Below are positions 30,191 to 39,247 of a stretch of DNA of 64,000 nt, in pieces. The notes under the pieces are model-generated. The model was not told the origin of the DNA. It saw only the letters and a program-made list of their open reading frames with translations, and searched no databases. The DNA comes from Emiliania huxleyi CCMP1516. Lineage: Eukaryota > Haptophyta > Isochrysidales > Noelaerhabdaceae. The DNA lies in the NCBI RefSeq assembly GCF_000372725.1, contig NW_005199159.1:3011-67010 (forward strand). Direction: 5' to 3'. Numbering within the stretch: position 1 is the stretch's first letter; every line of letters starts with the position of its first letter. A program made the translations under genes and the position numbers.

Positions 30191-30394
30191 AAGCCTTGAG
30201 TGTGAATAACAAGTCTGTGAAAATGTTAATTAAAGTAAAACGGGGTGACAACATAGCACGGCCGCGTTGCGCAACGCACCCCTTGACCGAATCAGGGTGC
30301 GCGGCGACCGAATCAGCGATGAGCGTTTTCCTGACGATGACAACAAAAAAATCCAAATCCCGGTGGTGGTGGGAGTGGGCCGTTAGCCGTTGTT

Positions 30395-31195
30395 ATGGCG
30401 GCCAGCCCCAACCCGTACGCGGCAGTCCCGCCGGTGCAGGCTACTCTTAAGGCGATGGGCGAGGCCGCCGGATCTCCCTTTAAGGCCAAGCCTCGCGACG
30501 TCGCTGAGCAGCTTCTGAAGCGGTACGGCTCCTCAGATGAAGCTGGCCGGCGTGCCGAGTCCTACCTTGCCACCGGGCAGCACAAGAAGCGCCGTCCGCT
30601 GCAGTGGGCGATCGGCGTGGCGAGGGAGCGTATGAGGGTGGAAGCCGCGGCGGCGACGCCGACGCCGGCAGGGGCGACTGTCCAGTCTCTGGTGCTCGCG
30701 TCGGCAGGCGCGTCGGCGGCGCCCACACCCACGCCCGTCGGCGGGGAAGCGCAGAGCGCACCGGTGCTGCGCCGGCTTGGCGCTCCCACCGCGGGCGGAT
30801 CCGCTCTTGCCTCTCGAGTTCGCGCACTCTTCTCACCCGCCGCTCACCATGCGACCATCCCGGACACGGTGCTCAGCCCTGCCGTCAAGAGCTTCGGCTT
30901 TCCTAACGCCGTGGCGGGCGACGACGACGGCGGTGGCATGGCGTTCGACGGCGACGGCGGCGACGTGGTGGGCGGCGGCGAGTCCGAGACCGAGGAGCCG
31001 ACCAACTCGCAGGCGTCGTCGGTGAACTCGGCGGACCTGCCCTCAGCGTCGCAGGTCTCTGCGGCTGAAGCCCTCGAAGAGATGTCCGAGTTGGACGTGG
31101 CGCAGGCACGCTGCTGCCATTGCCGCCTCAGCTCCATCCCCTCGCCCTACTTGCGGCCGCCCTCACTGCCTCAGGTCTTCTTCGACTGGCCGTGA
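30395..31195 (+). CDS. hypothetical Ala/Pro-rich protein
   Basis: Not recognised. Open frame of 266 codons from MAASPNPYAAVPPVQATLKA. The first 80 residues are ordered and charged (FKAKPRDVAEQLLKRYGSSD; YLATGQHKKRRPLQWAIG), followed by a low-complexity acidic tail (DDDGGGMAFDGDGGDVVGGG). The last 25 residues (CCHCRLSSIPSPYL...) read like intron; splicing after SELDVAQ to an acceptor TTGGTTGCAG|ACCGCC at about 31218 would continue the protein, but the continuation is lost in microsatellite sequence. It lies upstream of and in the same direction as the dioxygenase-like gene and could be its 5' part. Confidence 0.45.
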   Translation: MAASPNPYAAVPPVQATLKAMGEAAGSPFKAKPRDVAEQLLKRYGSSDEAGRRAESYLATGQHKKRRPLQWAIGVARERMRVEAAAATPTPAGATVQSLVLASAGASAAPTPTPVGGEAQSAPVLRRLGAPTAGGSALASRVRALFSPAAHHATIPDTVLSPAVKSFGFPNAVAGDDDGGGMAFDGDGGDVVGGGESETEEPTNSQASSVNSADLPSASQVSAAEALEEMSELDVAQARCCHCRLSSIPSPYLRPPSLPQVFFDWP

Positions 31196-31239
31196 GGCTT
31201 TCTTTCTCTTGGTTGCAGACCGCCAAGGGCTCTTGGCAT

Positions 31240-31297
31240 ACACACACATGCACACACACGAGCACACACACACACACTACACGTGCACACACACACA

Positions 31298-31349
<52 letters not shown>

Positions 31350-31363
31350 CACGCACGCACACA

Positions 31364-31420
<57 letters not shown>

Positions 31421-31437
31421 CTCGCTCTCTCTCTCTA
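31240..31437. repeat. compound microsatellite (CA)n-(GCAC)n-(CT)n
   Basis: (CA)-rich 31240-31297, (ACGC)n 31298-31358, (CT)n 31367-31436. The frames through it on both strands are artefacts. Probably intronic or intergenic. Confidence 0.95.
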
Positions 31438-31712
31438 CACACAAGAGGAGAAGATACAGGCAGAGTCACACACACCGCAGCGTGTTCTCTTTGGTTATTT
31501 CTTTTACCTTTTCCTGAGTTAGAGAGAGAGAGAAAGAAGAATTCGCTGCGCGCACCTATACGTGTGAGCGGCTCTCGCGGGAGCTAAAGAAAACAGCTCT
31601 CACTACTCACAGCAGACAGGCTCGACGCAGGTGCGGACCGCCTAAGTGACTCCGGCCCTCCCCCAAGAATTTTACGAAGGCAACAGACGATGCCGGGTTT
31701 CGCGGAACGTTC

Positions 31713-33197
31713 ATGAATCGCCCGTCGCAACGCGATCATGGAATCTGTCGTCGTGCGTTCGGCGCATGTGGACGAGCGCCCGACGGTCGCTCAGCACACG
31801 TAGACTCACGGGTCCACATGTCGCTGAGCACGTCCGCACGCCTCGCCTCCTTCGGTCAAGACACGTCACGTCAGTACGACCGACCGAACGGCAAGAAGGC
31901 TTGGAGGGCAGAACACCCGGCGACAGTCGCCGACAAGGAAAGGGGCAAAGAGGCATTCAATGAGTTCACATGCCGATGGCGGCTCGGTGAGCTGAAGCTC
32001 AGCGAGGTGCACACGCGTCATGTGAGTTACCTCGAGGAGCGCGCGTCGAGCCCGGATGCGCCGCACCACAAAGAGTGGTATGCCCGTCGGCTCGAGCGGG
32101 CGCATGTGGCACACGAGGCCCTGCAGACATTCACGAGCTGCCGCAACGCCGCTTTCTCGGTTGGCGACTGTGCTGATTTTGTCTCCACGGTCCACGGCGG
32201 GGAACACGGCGCTCGTGTATTGATCAGAGCCAAGCCTCGGAGGGACCCATACGCCCAGACGATGCTGAAAGACCTCCCGGCAATGTCGGCAAATCATGAG
32301 CTGAGATTTTGCGGCAGCGGTCGTCCCAAGTACATAATGAACATGTCGGCGGAGTGCATCGTGGATTCCGATGGCGGGCAATTGGTTGAGACTGAGGATG
32401 GTATTTTTGTGAGTGCGCGACTGCCGTCAGCCTCGCGACTGGCAGACAAGGAGGTGCGGGACCTGGAGGATTTGATTAGGGCGTGGCTCAAGAGGGGTAG
32501 GTACACTCGGCGGGGTGACAGCCACGCAGCTGTCTGCGTGAATTTTGTGGTTGGAGGGCTCAAGGGGGATCAGGACACCGTGCTGGCCATGCCTTCTTCT
32601 CACGTGTCTGAGCCGGAGAAGGCTCAAAAGGCGTGAGGCCCTCTTCCTCCCTGCCAGTGCATTCAAGCACTCTCTCTCTCTGGGATCTTCACCTCTCCTG
32701 AGATGTAGGCCTATTTGAACGTGATGAACAGGCTCAGGACATTCATCTGCAAGCACGTCATTCCTGCAGTGGAGGCCTTCTTCTTCTCCGCCATTGACTG
32801 TGTGCGAGATGACCTCTATGAGATGGGGCTGCGTTTTTCGTTCGCGGATTACTTCAGCACGATCTCGCTGGGGGATCTCTTCGCATCTCGCAACCACACA
32901 GATGATGATGCGTGGCTCACCATCTTGGTGGCAGTAGGTGACTGTGAGTTGGGAGGGGGCTGGGCGCACCCTGCTCAAGGCGTGATCCATGCAGTGAAGG
33001 CGGGTGACATCTTCCTGGTGAACCCCCTCCAGGGCCACTGCACCAGCTGCTTTGGGGACGCCCTCGCCTCACGCAAGATGATCGCCATCTTCCTCAGTGA
33101 CAATGCCTTGAAGGCTAGCTGCATCTCCATTGAGGTGGCGAATCGGGAGGGGCTGCAGAGGTGGGTGCCTCAGGTCTGGCGCAAGCGGCGTAGGTAG
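31713..33197 (+). CDS. 2OG-Fe(II) dioxygenase-like (TET/JBP-like fold) protein
   Basis: Exons 31713-32630 and 32709-33197 join in phase 0 by a 78 nt GC-AG intron to 468 aa (the ATG at 31818 is an alternative start). The N-terminal region is basic and helical (HTRHVSYLEERASSPDAPHH). The C-terminal exon has a double-stranded beta-helix signature: FASRNHTDDDAWLTILVAVG (HxD iron ligands), GDCELGGGWAHPAQGVIHAV, KAGDIFLVNPLQGHCTSCFG (distal His) and ASRKMIAIFLSDN. The AVGDxxGGxW..P..G......GDI.......H pattern is that of DSBH oxygenases in the TET/JBP-like group, several of which are associated with transposons in fungi and algae. Whether the substrate is a nucleic acid is inference. It could alternatively be a transposon-linked gene. 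Confidence 0.5.
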
Positions 33198-34447
33198 TTA
33201 GGTTTAGGTAGTTAGTAGGTAGTTGTGTTTAGCTGTGTGTGCGGTGTAGAGCCCCCGGTTTGCAGATCCACAGCATGTGCATGCGTCCCAGCCTGTGTTT
33301 TGAGTGTGCCTGTGCTCTGTGTGTGGACCTGTGTGGTGCCGCTCTCGCTCCACGGGTCTGTGGCGCTGGGATGCCAGGGCCGCGGCTCTGCCACCGGCCT
33401 GGCCCCGCCGGCGCCCTCCGATTACGAGCAGGGTGGTCGCACACGTGGCCTGCACCATGAGAGCGGGCCGCACGCTTCACACGGGTTGGGACGCATGTCG
33501 GCTGTGAAGAAGAAAACGGGGCTATGCAACGCCTCTGAAAAGAGAAAAAGAAGAGAATGTAAATAAGTGTAGTGATCATAAGTGTAGATCTAGTGATCTC
33601 GCGCTCGTGCCGCGGCAGATTCTTCTTGCGCCCCCCGGGCACGACAGCCGACTCGGGCACTGCCTCGGACGACAGCCTGATGCGCTCGGACGCCGCGCCT
33701 CAGGATGCGGGTCTCGTCCACGGTGGACTACACGGTGGCACTCCGGCTTTTCGGGCGCTGAGGCGACACACGCGCTCGCTCGGTGCCGAGGTGACCGGCC
33801 GCTCGGTGCCCTCGCCCGAGCATCGCCACGGACACATCACTGCCTCACACGCTCCCGCTGCCGCGGTTAGGCACCTGGGCAAGAAGCTAACAGTACGGCG
33901 ACGCCGAGCATGTGTACGCGCCGCGCCGCGCGCAGGTGCCGCGCCACACCCTGCCACCGCCCGACGTCTCGACGCCACGCTCGCGCTTGTCCTCGGGAGT
34001 ACACACACAGCATCGCTCTGTGTACTCCCGACGCACACACCCGCGCCCGCGCACACCACTATCGCAACTGCGACGCTCTCCGCGATAGGCGAGCGCTGCG
34101 CGCCGCGACGCGTCAGCAGCCGCGGCGCCGCCTCACACGCTCACGCCCGTGCCGCAGGTTCTCCCGCTCGAGCGCCGCAGGTTCTCCCACTCGCGGGGAG
34201 CGGTGCGCCCGGCGGCAGCCGCGCGGCGAGGATGTCCGCGCGGGCGAAAGCCGCACATGGCGCGTGATGCCCTCGCATTGAGAGAATGTGTGTTAGACGA
34301 GAGACTGGCGGAATAAGTGGGGCTCGAGGGGCCGAACCCGAAGACGCGGACGAGAGTGTGTGTGTGTGTGTGTGTGTCGCGTCTGTCTGTCAACCGTTCA
34401 CACCAACACAGCGCACAACAGTCACAAAACAGCGCAAAGTCGACACT
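33198..34447. other. intergenic, no supported gene
   Basis: Open frames across 33572-34267 have shadow-like Arg/Ala/His composition and no motif. A (TG)n run lies at 34360-34378. Nothing else is seen. Confidence 0.45.
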
Positions 34448-35698
34448 TCACCGCTTCTGCTTCTTTGCCTTGCGCGAGGCCTCGAGCTCCATCCCCGCGC
34501 GCAGGAGGGGAATGTGGGCCTGAAACATGGTGCGGAAGGCGTCGCGCTCTGCGGTGTGCCCGACGACGCTCTTCATCATGCGCACTGAGACAGCCTTGCC
34601 CTCTGGCAGCTTGGGCAGCAGCATCAGCGTCGCCACGACATTCTCGGCGATGGAGAACCGGTCGAGGCCGCGAGGGCACCGCGGTGCGCTGCCGCCGTAG
34701 CCGATGCCGAGGAGCTTCTGCGTGCCGCGGTGCAGGTTGAGGCCCTCGCAGCCGGCCGCCTTGAGCCGCGCACCCTCGTCGCCGTCGCAGTGGTAGATGT
34801 CGAGCCCGGCGTCGCGCGCCGCCCGCATGCCATCGTCGAGCCGGTCCATCTCATCGCCGGAGAAGATCTCGTACTTGGCGAGAGCCGCTGGCGGGAGGCG
34901 GTGGCAGTAGTAGGACGTGTGCAGCTTGAGCGTGCGCGGGTCGAAGGAGCCGATGGCGGCGTCGTAAAGGAGGCGGTTCGACGACGGGAGGCCGTTGTGC
35001 TGCGGCGGCTCGATGACGATGTTGTGCGGGTCGGTGGAGATGAGGTACTCGCCCTTGTAGTGGTTCCACTGGTACTTCTCGATGTCGAAAGCGACGATGG
35101 GCGTGCCAGTCTCGATGGCGGAGACGAGCTTGTCCGTCACCTTGACGGCCATCGGGTTGTCGCCGCGCGGGTCGGTCTCGCTCGGGAGGACGAGCTGGGA
35201 GTGGAAGCGGCGCAGAAGAGCGAAGGCGCGCTCACTCGAGCCGGCAGCGCCCGTCTGCATGACCGCGAGGAGCGCCGGCTGGTTGAGGATGGCGACGTGG
35301 TCGGAGTCCTCGCCGCGGTGAGGATGGCCGAAGGCATCATCGACCTCCTTCTTCGAGGCGTAGAGGCCCTGCCGGACGAGCTTGGCCCAGGTGTGCTCGA
35401 CGGTCTGGTAGCGCTTGTGCCCGCTGGCGGCTCGATCGGCCTGAGTGTTCGTGCCAGAGGGCCGGCTCGGGGTGGAGTTCATGAGCGTGATGCAGCGGTG
35501 GCCCTCGCGATGCACGGTCGGCGGGCGCTTTGCGCCGGCAGGACACGAGTCACAAGCCTTGACGGCACACGAAGCGCAGCAGACGAGGAGGGACGGATCG
35601 AGCACAAGCCGGAAGTGAATGGCGGAGTAGCAGAGAGAGCAGCGCATCCGGAGAGCAGAGAGAGGAGAGCGTGTCGACAATCGCGCGGGATAATCCAT
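34448..35698 (-). CDS. hypothetical protein with N-terminal Cys-rich module
   Basis: Intronless, 416 aa from ATG 35698 (MDYPARLSTRSPLSALRMRC). Residues about 20-60 carry CSLC, CCASC and CDSC pairs that could bind zinc. The rest is a well-balanced globular sequence (AIETGTPIVAFDIEKYQWNH; LKLHTSYYCHRLPPAALAKY; IYHCDGDEGARLKAAGCEGL) ending in a basic tail (ASRKAKKQKR). No family recognised; the conserved-looking D, H and E positions suggest an enzyme. The frame is open further upstream to 35833, but that part is Ser/Arg-rich and less gene-like. Confidence 0.6.
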   Translation of the reverse strand: MDYPARLSTRSPLSALRMRCSLCYSAIHFRLVLDPSLLVCCASCAVKACDSCPAGAKRPPTVHREGHRCITLMNSTPSRPSGTNTQADRAASGHKRYQTVEHTWAKLVRQGLYASKKEVDDAFGHPHRGEDSDHVAILNQPALLAVMQTGAAGSSERAFALLRRFHSQLVLPSETDPRGDNPMAVKVTDKLVSAIETGTPIVAFDIEKYQWNHYKGEYLISTDPHNIVIEPPQHNGLPSSNRLLYDAAIGSFDPRTLKLHTSYYCHRLPPAALAKYEIFSGDEMDRLDDGMRAARDAGLDIYHCDGDEGARLKAAGCEGLNLHRGTQKLLGIGYGGSAPRCPRGLDRFSIAENVVATLMLLPKLPEGKAVSVRMMKSVVGHTAERDAFRTMFQAHIPLLRAGMELEASRKAKKQKR

Positions 35699-35861
35699 GT
35701 GCAAAAAAAAAGAAAACGCTGCGTCGCACTTTCTCATCCTCTCACTCCCAGCGCCCAGCAGCAGCACACTCACTCTGTTCGTAGCGCGCACTGGCCTTCT
35801 CGTCTGTTCATAACCCACGCTTCGCGTCTTCACACCTCCTCTGCAGGACTCACCCCTCTAC

Positions 35862-35926
35862 GCTCCCTTTTGCAGGATGAGGCGTAGCCACCTCAGTGCA
35901 TTCGCGCTCCCTTTTGCAGGATCGTG
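35862..35926 (+). repeat. 18 bp direct repeat CGCTCCCTTTTGCAGGAT
   Basis: Two perfect copies, 47 bp apart (about 35862 and 35909), each ending in an acceptor-like TTTTGCAG|GAT. Same layout as the exon-duplication introns in this window, but no gene could be attached. Confidence 0.55.
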
Positions 35927-36592
35927 TTAGTCCCTTGAGGTGTTGTCGATATTTCCTTCTTTTCGTGTTACGCTTACAAGCTCTCCTTGAGTCGCTCTCT
36001 CTCTCTCTCGCTGATGCGGCCCGCTGCGGCGCTCGTCTACCTCGCGAGCGTCGCCCGAGTGGTCGCCATCCAGTAAAAACGAACGAGACTTCCGGTCGGC
36101 GGTCGTTTCCGATTCGTTTCCCCTCGTGTCCCCAGCGCGTTCCACGGTTCCCAGGTTCAGAAGGACGTGGGAACCGTGGAAGGTTCCCTCAGGCAGGCAC
36201 GTGGGAACCGTGGAAGGCTCCATCACCACCAGCGCTATCAAAACGTTTGTTCGCAGCGCGATGACGATGAACGCCAGCACAACAAAGAAGCCAGGCGCTA
36301 CGGCAGTGGCTGGATGGTGGTTGATGCGGATGTGAGTGTACGCGCCGCCGGTATGAAACGCCACGATGTACGCCTGCGCGGCGAGCACCACGATGTCATC
36401 GTCGGAGAAATTGGCTGCTGCAACCGTCGCCAAGCAGAGGCCAGCCACGGGGAAGAAAATGGACGGGTACGGCAGGCTGTCCTCCGTGAGCGTATTCAGC
36501 ATGTGATGGAACGGCTCGGTGAGGCCGATGACGCAGTGCAAGCAGAAGGCGACCGACTGGCAGACGCGCAGAGCTGAGTCGAGCGCATCCAT
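35927..36592 (-). CDS. DoxX-like four-helix membrane protein
   Basis: Start ATG 36592 (MDALDSALRVCQSVAFCLHC). Four hydrophobic segments (VCQSVAFCLHCVIGL; SIFFPVAGLCLATVAAANF; IVVLAAQAYIVAFHTGGAYT; GFFVVLAFIVIALRTNVLIA) with HIRINHHPATAVAP between TM3 and TM4, the layout of DoxX-like (DoxX_2) proteins. The charged tail after VVMEPSTVPTCLPEG is probably not protein: it contains inverted repeats (GGGAACCGTGGAA / TTCCACGGTTCCC at 36130-36225) and short exon-like duplications, so the real 3' end may be an intron plus a further exon, or the stop may lie elsewhere. Function unknown. Confidence 0.5.
   Translation of the reverse strand: MDALDSALRVCQSVAFCLHCVIGLTEPFHHMLNTLTEDSLPYPSIFFPVAGLCLATVAAANFSDDDIVVLAAQAYIVAFHTGGAYTHIRINHHPATAVAPGFFVVLAFIVIALRTNVLIALVVMEPSTVPTCLPEGTFHGSHVLLNLGTVERAGDTRGNESETTADRKSRSFLLDGDHSGDAREVDERRSGPHQRERERATQGELVSVTRKEGNIDNTSRD
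36130..36225. repeat. inverted/direct repeat cluster GGGAACCGTGGAA
   Basis: TTCCACGGTTCCC at about 36139, and GGGAACCGTGGAA at about 36169 and 36204; the last two are part of a longer direct repeat (ACGTGGGAACCGTGGAAGG). It can fold to a hairpin. It lies at the 3' end of the DoxX-like frame. Confidence 0.7.
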
Positions 36593-36749
36593 GTCTCCTG
36601 TCAACACTGCGCCTCGACCCTGCCTGCCGCCTGGCGAGTAGAGGCACACGCACGCTCTCTCGAGGTCTCTTCCAACGAGGTGCCGCGTCCTCAACCAGAA
36701 AGAATTTTTGACGTGGTGCGAGCAGAAAGAAAGCCTTGGTTGGCGAAGG

Positions 36750-36844
36750 CTAGCGCACCACACACCTCTCCTTAAAATCCCTGTGTGGTGGCGGCGTGCC
36801 GTCCTCCCATCCCTCCCTTCGGCTGATGTTTTCTTTCTTTTTCT
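36750..36844 (+). repeat. R1 dispersed repeat, full-length
   Basis: GCACCACACACCTCTCCTTA, AAATCCCTGTGTGGTGGCGG, CGTGCCGTCCTCCCATCCCT, then GATGTTTTCTTTC. It is joined directly to the composite repeat on its right. Confidence 0.8.
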
Positions 36845-36856
36845 TTAGAAAGCCCG

Positions 36857-37215
36857 TGGTAGTGAGAGACTACTGGTGAGAAGCCGGAGGAAGGTCGCTA
36901 GTCGAGAGAGATCGCCAGTGGATAGGGAGTCCACCGTGCTGCGAGCCCGTCGCTGTCCCTTGTCAGGAGCAGGAGAACTAGGAGAGCGCAACCAGTAGGA
37001 GGCCCGCGCCTGCCCCCGTGCCGCCGGGTGCAACCTGTCCTATACGAGAGAGGAATCCCTGGGACCCTGTCGTGTGGGTGAACCCTGCCCAGCCCCCCTC
37101 CGTGTCGCGATGCGCTCCCCGCTCCCGTTCCCCTGTGTCCCTGATCGTCCTTACAAGATCCTGCTCGTGCAGGTGGGGACCCTGTCCTTCTCCCACCCCT
37201 TGTTTGGTGTGTCCG
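36857..37215 (+). repeat. composite dispersed repeat, second copy
   Basis: Same module order as 22960-23170: GTGAGAGACTACTGGTGAGA, GGGAGTCCACCGTGCTGCGA, GTCCCTTGTCAGGAGCAG, then CCTGATCGTCCTTACAAGAT and CCTGCTCGTGCAGGTG. About 90 bp of extra sequence is present between blocks. Confidence 0.7.
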
Positions 37216-37502
37216 TTTTATTTATTTATTTATAGAAAGCAGCTTGCGTTGTCCGTTTTCTTTCTTTCTTTTTAGAAAGCAACTTTTCCTCGGAGAACCG
37301 TGTTTACTTTATGGCCCTTTCCCTGCGAACGCGCACCCCCGGGGCTAGGGCTCTCTAGCCCGAGCCACGCCGAACGGTACTGAACGTAGAGCCGAGCTGA
37401 AGGAAGCCGGGGAAGACGACTCCGAGGAGGACGAAACACCAGTGGCAATCCCGTCGTCAGCTGTAACGATGCACCCGAAGGGGACCCCAGCGCCAACATC
37501 AT

Positions 37503-37780
37503 CGGTGGAGGTACAAGTGTCCGAAACGAGAGTGGACCTGAGCAACGGTATGACTGGGCGGCAAATGATCGCAGTGGGCATCAGAAGAAGTGGGACGACC
37601 GCGAGGTGGCATGAAGGTTGCAGCGAGAATCGGCAAGGGACCCTGCGAAGGGAGATAGGAAGAGGCAGACGACCAAGGGTTAGTGGGCGGCGGCTAGCAC
37701 CACACTCCTCTCCTTAAAATCCCTGTGTGGTGGCGGCGTGCCGTCCTCCCATCCCTCCCTTGCGCTGTCTGTTTTCTTTC
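37503..37780 (+). repeat. EVQVSETRVDLS repeat plus R1, deletion variant
   Basis: GTGGAGGTACAAGTGTCCGA through GGCGGCAAATGATCGCAGTG, then a jump of about 190 bp relative to the 51.8 kb copy, then GACCGCGAGGTGGCATGAAG to the R1 core (37720-37780). Shows that the unit and R1 belong to one larger element. Confidence 0.75.
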
Positions 37781-38204
37781 TTGTCGTGCCAGTGTGCTGT
37801 GAGAGAGGCTTGTATCTTAAGAATTCTTTCTTGTCAAATTCTTTCTTTTAAGTGTCTGTGTAGGTGAGTGGTGTACAGTGTCGTGTCCATTAGCTCCGAG
37901 TAGAGGGGGCGTCCTGCAGACTGCGACTCCTCAAGTGCTCCAAGTGCGCGCGGGAGTCTGGCTCTCTTTCCCAATCAACAATATATCCCGCGGTAAGAAC
38001 TCACCTCGCCCTACAGACCCCCCAATCACCCACCCGGCGGCCCGCATCTCGCCCCAAAGCCGCTTACGTGCATGTACTGCCCCCTCCCCTCGCAGAGATT
38101 TTTAGTCGGCGGGGCTGCAGCCGTGGTCGAGATGATCACAGCTGGGTTCCCGGTCGGCCGGCGGCTCGCTCCGCTTTGCGGGCTTCGACAGCACTCGCCT
38201 CTCC

Positions 38205-38926
38205 ATGTCAACCAAGGCGGATCGGCTCGCGAGGGCACGCAAGAACCTCGCCGACCCGAACGCGGCGCTCGCGGAGGGCACAGGGCGAATCAGCCTCAGT
38301 GACCCCGGCGCTGCCAGCGCGAGCACCGCCGTCGACCCAGTGCTCACGCCGCGGCTGCAGGGGAAGTTGATGGAAGCGGCTCGCAACAGCGTCGCGGAGA
38401 AGAGCGGGTCGGACGACGACGACGACGATGACGACGATGACGAGGAGGACGAGGAGGACGCCGACGGTGAGGACGATGAGCGCCCGACGACTCTCGCAGG
38501 CAAGGTGACAGCAAAGTTCACATCGATCAAAGAGTCACTATTTGGCGACCGCCATGTGGTGGCACCGCAGAGCGCCGGTGTCAGCGGGCCGCCCAAGCTT
38601 CCCGGTGGCACGTCGTTCTTCTACGACGAGTCGACCAAGGAGCTGCAGACGTGGGCCACAAAGTACAACCTGCACTCGGAGGCCGTCGAGCTGCTGCAGG
38701 AGGCCGGCATCGAGACGCTGCATGACCTGCAGCACCTCCAAGGCTCCGAGGCGGAGATGTGCGTCCCTCCCTCGCCCCCGTCCCTCGAGCCAAGCCGTGT
38801 CCTCTCACCACGCCTCCCTCGCGCAGGTTCCGCGGCCTCGAGTACTACCCGGCGCTGCTGCGTGGCAAGGTGTGGAAGGCCGTGACAGCGACGCAGGAGA
38901 AATGGGCAAAAAAGGCGCAAAAGTGA
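38205..38926 (+). CDS. acidic protein with SAM-like helical C-terminal domain
   Basis: Exons 38205-38758 and 38827-38926 (68 nt GT-AG intron, joined AT|G) give 217 aa. N-terminal part: MSTKADRLARARKNLADPNA, then a (Asp)n-(Glu)n stretch (SGSDDDDDDDDDDEEDEEDA). C-terminal part: TSFFYDESTKELQTWATKYN, LHSEAVELLQEAGIETLHDL and, after the splice, FRGLEYYPALLRGKVWKAVT. The helical pattern W....L......F...GI.....L is compatible with a SAM-like domain, a protein-interaction fold. Function unknown. The upstream 400 bp holds no other gene. Confidence 0.6.
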
Positions 38927-39247
38927 TGTGACGGGCGAGGGCAGGAGCGTGTCGTCCCGTCCCTTACGTGTGCGAGGCTCAGCCTCGCTTAGGCGAGGTG
39001 AGCGTTGCGAGGCCGTCAGACCAACTTGGGACGACGACTGCGCTGTTCGGCTGGGTAATGCATGTACCATATACTGTGACATAAGATGGGTTAGAGGATC
39101 GAGGGCGGTGGGATATTTTTATCGTCGTCGCGATATTTTCAGTTGCGCCGCAACTCATAATGTAATCCTATTTTCCTCCATCTCTCGCCCAAGCGCCAAC
39201 GACACCTTCCTCCCGCGCGCAAGACCCCCGGTCCTCCGCCGGCTTGC
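38927..39247. other. intergenic, no supported gene
   Basis: Short gap between the convergent ends of the acidic-protein gene and the EXS gene; AT-richer around 39110-39180. Confidence 0.5.

Larger units (their letters stand above)
28841..30394. other. intergenic, repeat-bearing
   Basis: No gene supported. Holds the 38 bp direct repeat (29868-29945), the GAGTTGC tract (29985-30190), the 55 bp repeat shared with 17606-17660, and AT-rich sequence around 30220-30260. A pair of imperfect repeats (CGACGCCAACGAAGCAAG at 29140 and CGACGCCGACGAAGCAAG at 29540) was also noted. Confidence 0.5.

Noticed and set aside
31120-31587. His/Thr- and Leu/Ser-repeat proteins
   Set aside because: Direct translation of the CA/GCAC/CT microsatellite.
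33572-34267. 231-codon + strand frame
   Set aside because: Shadow-like composition, no motif, no splice logic; left as intergenic.
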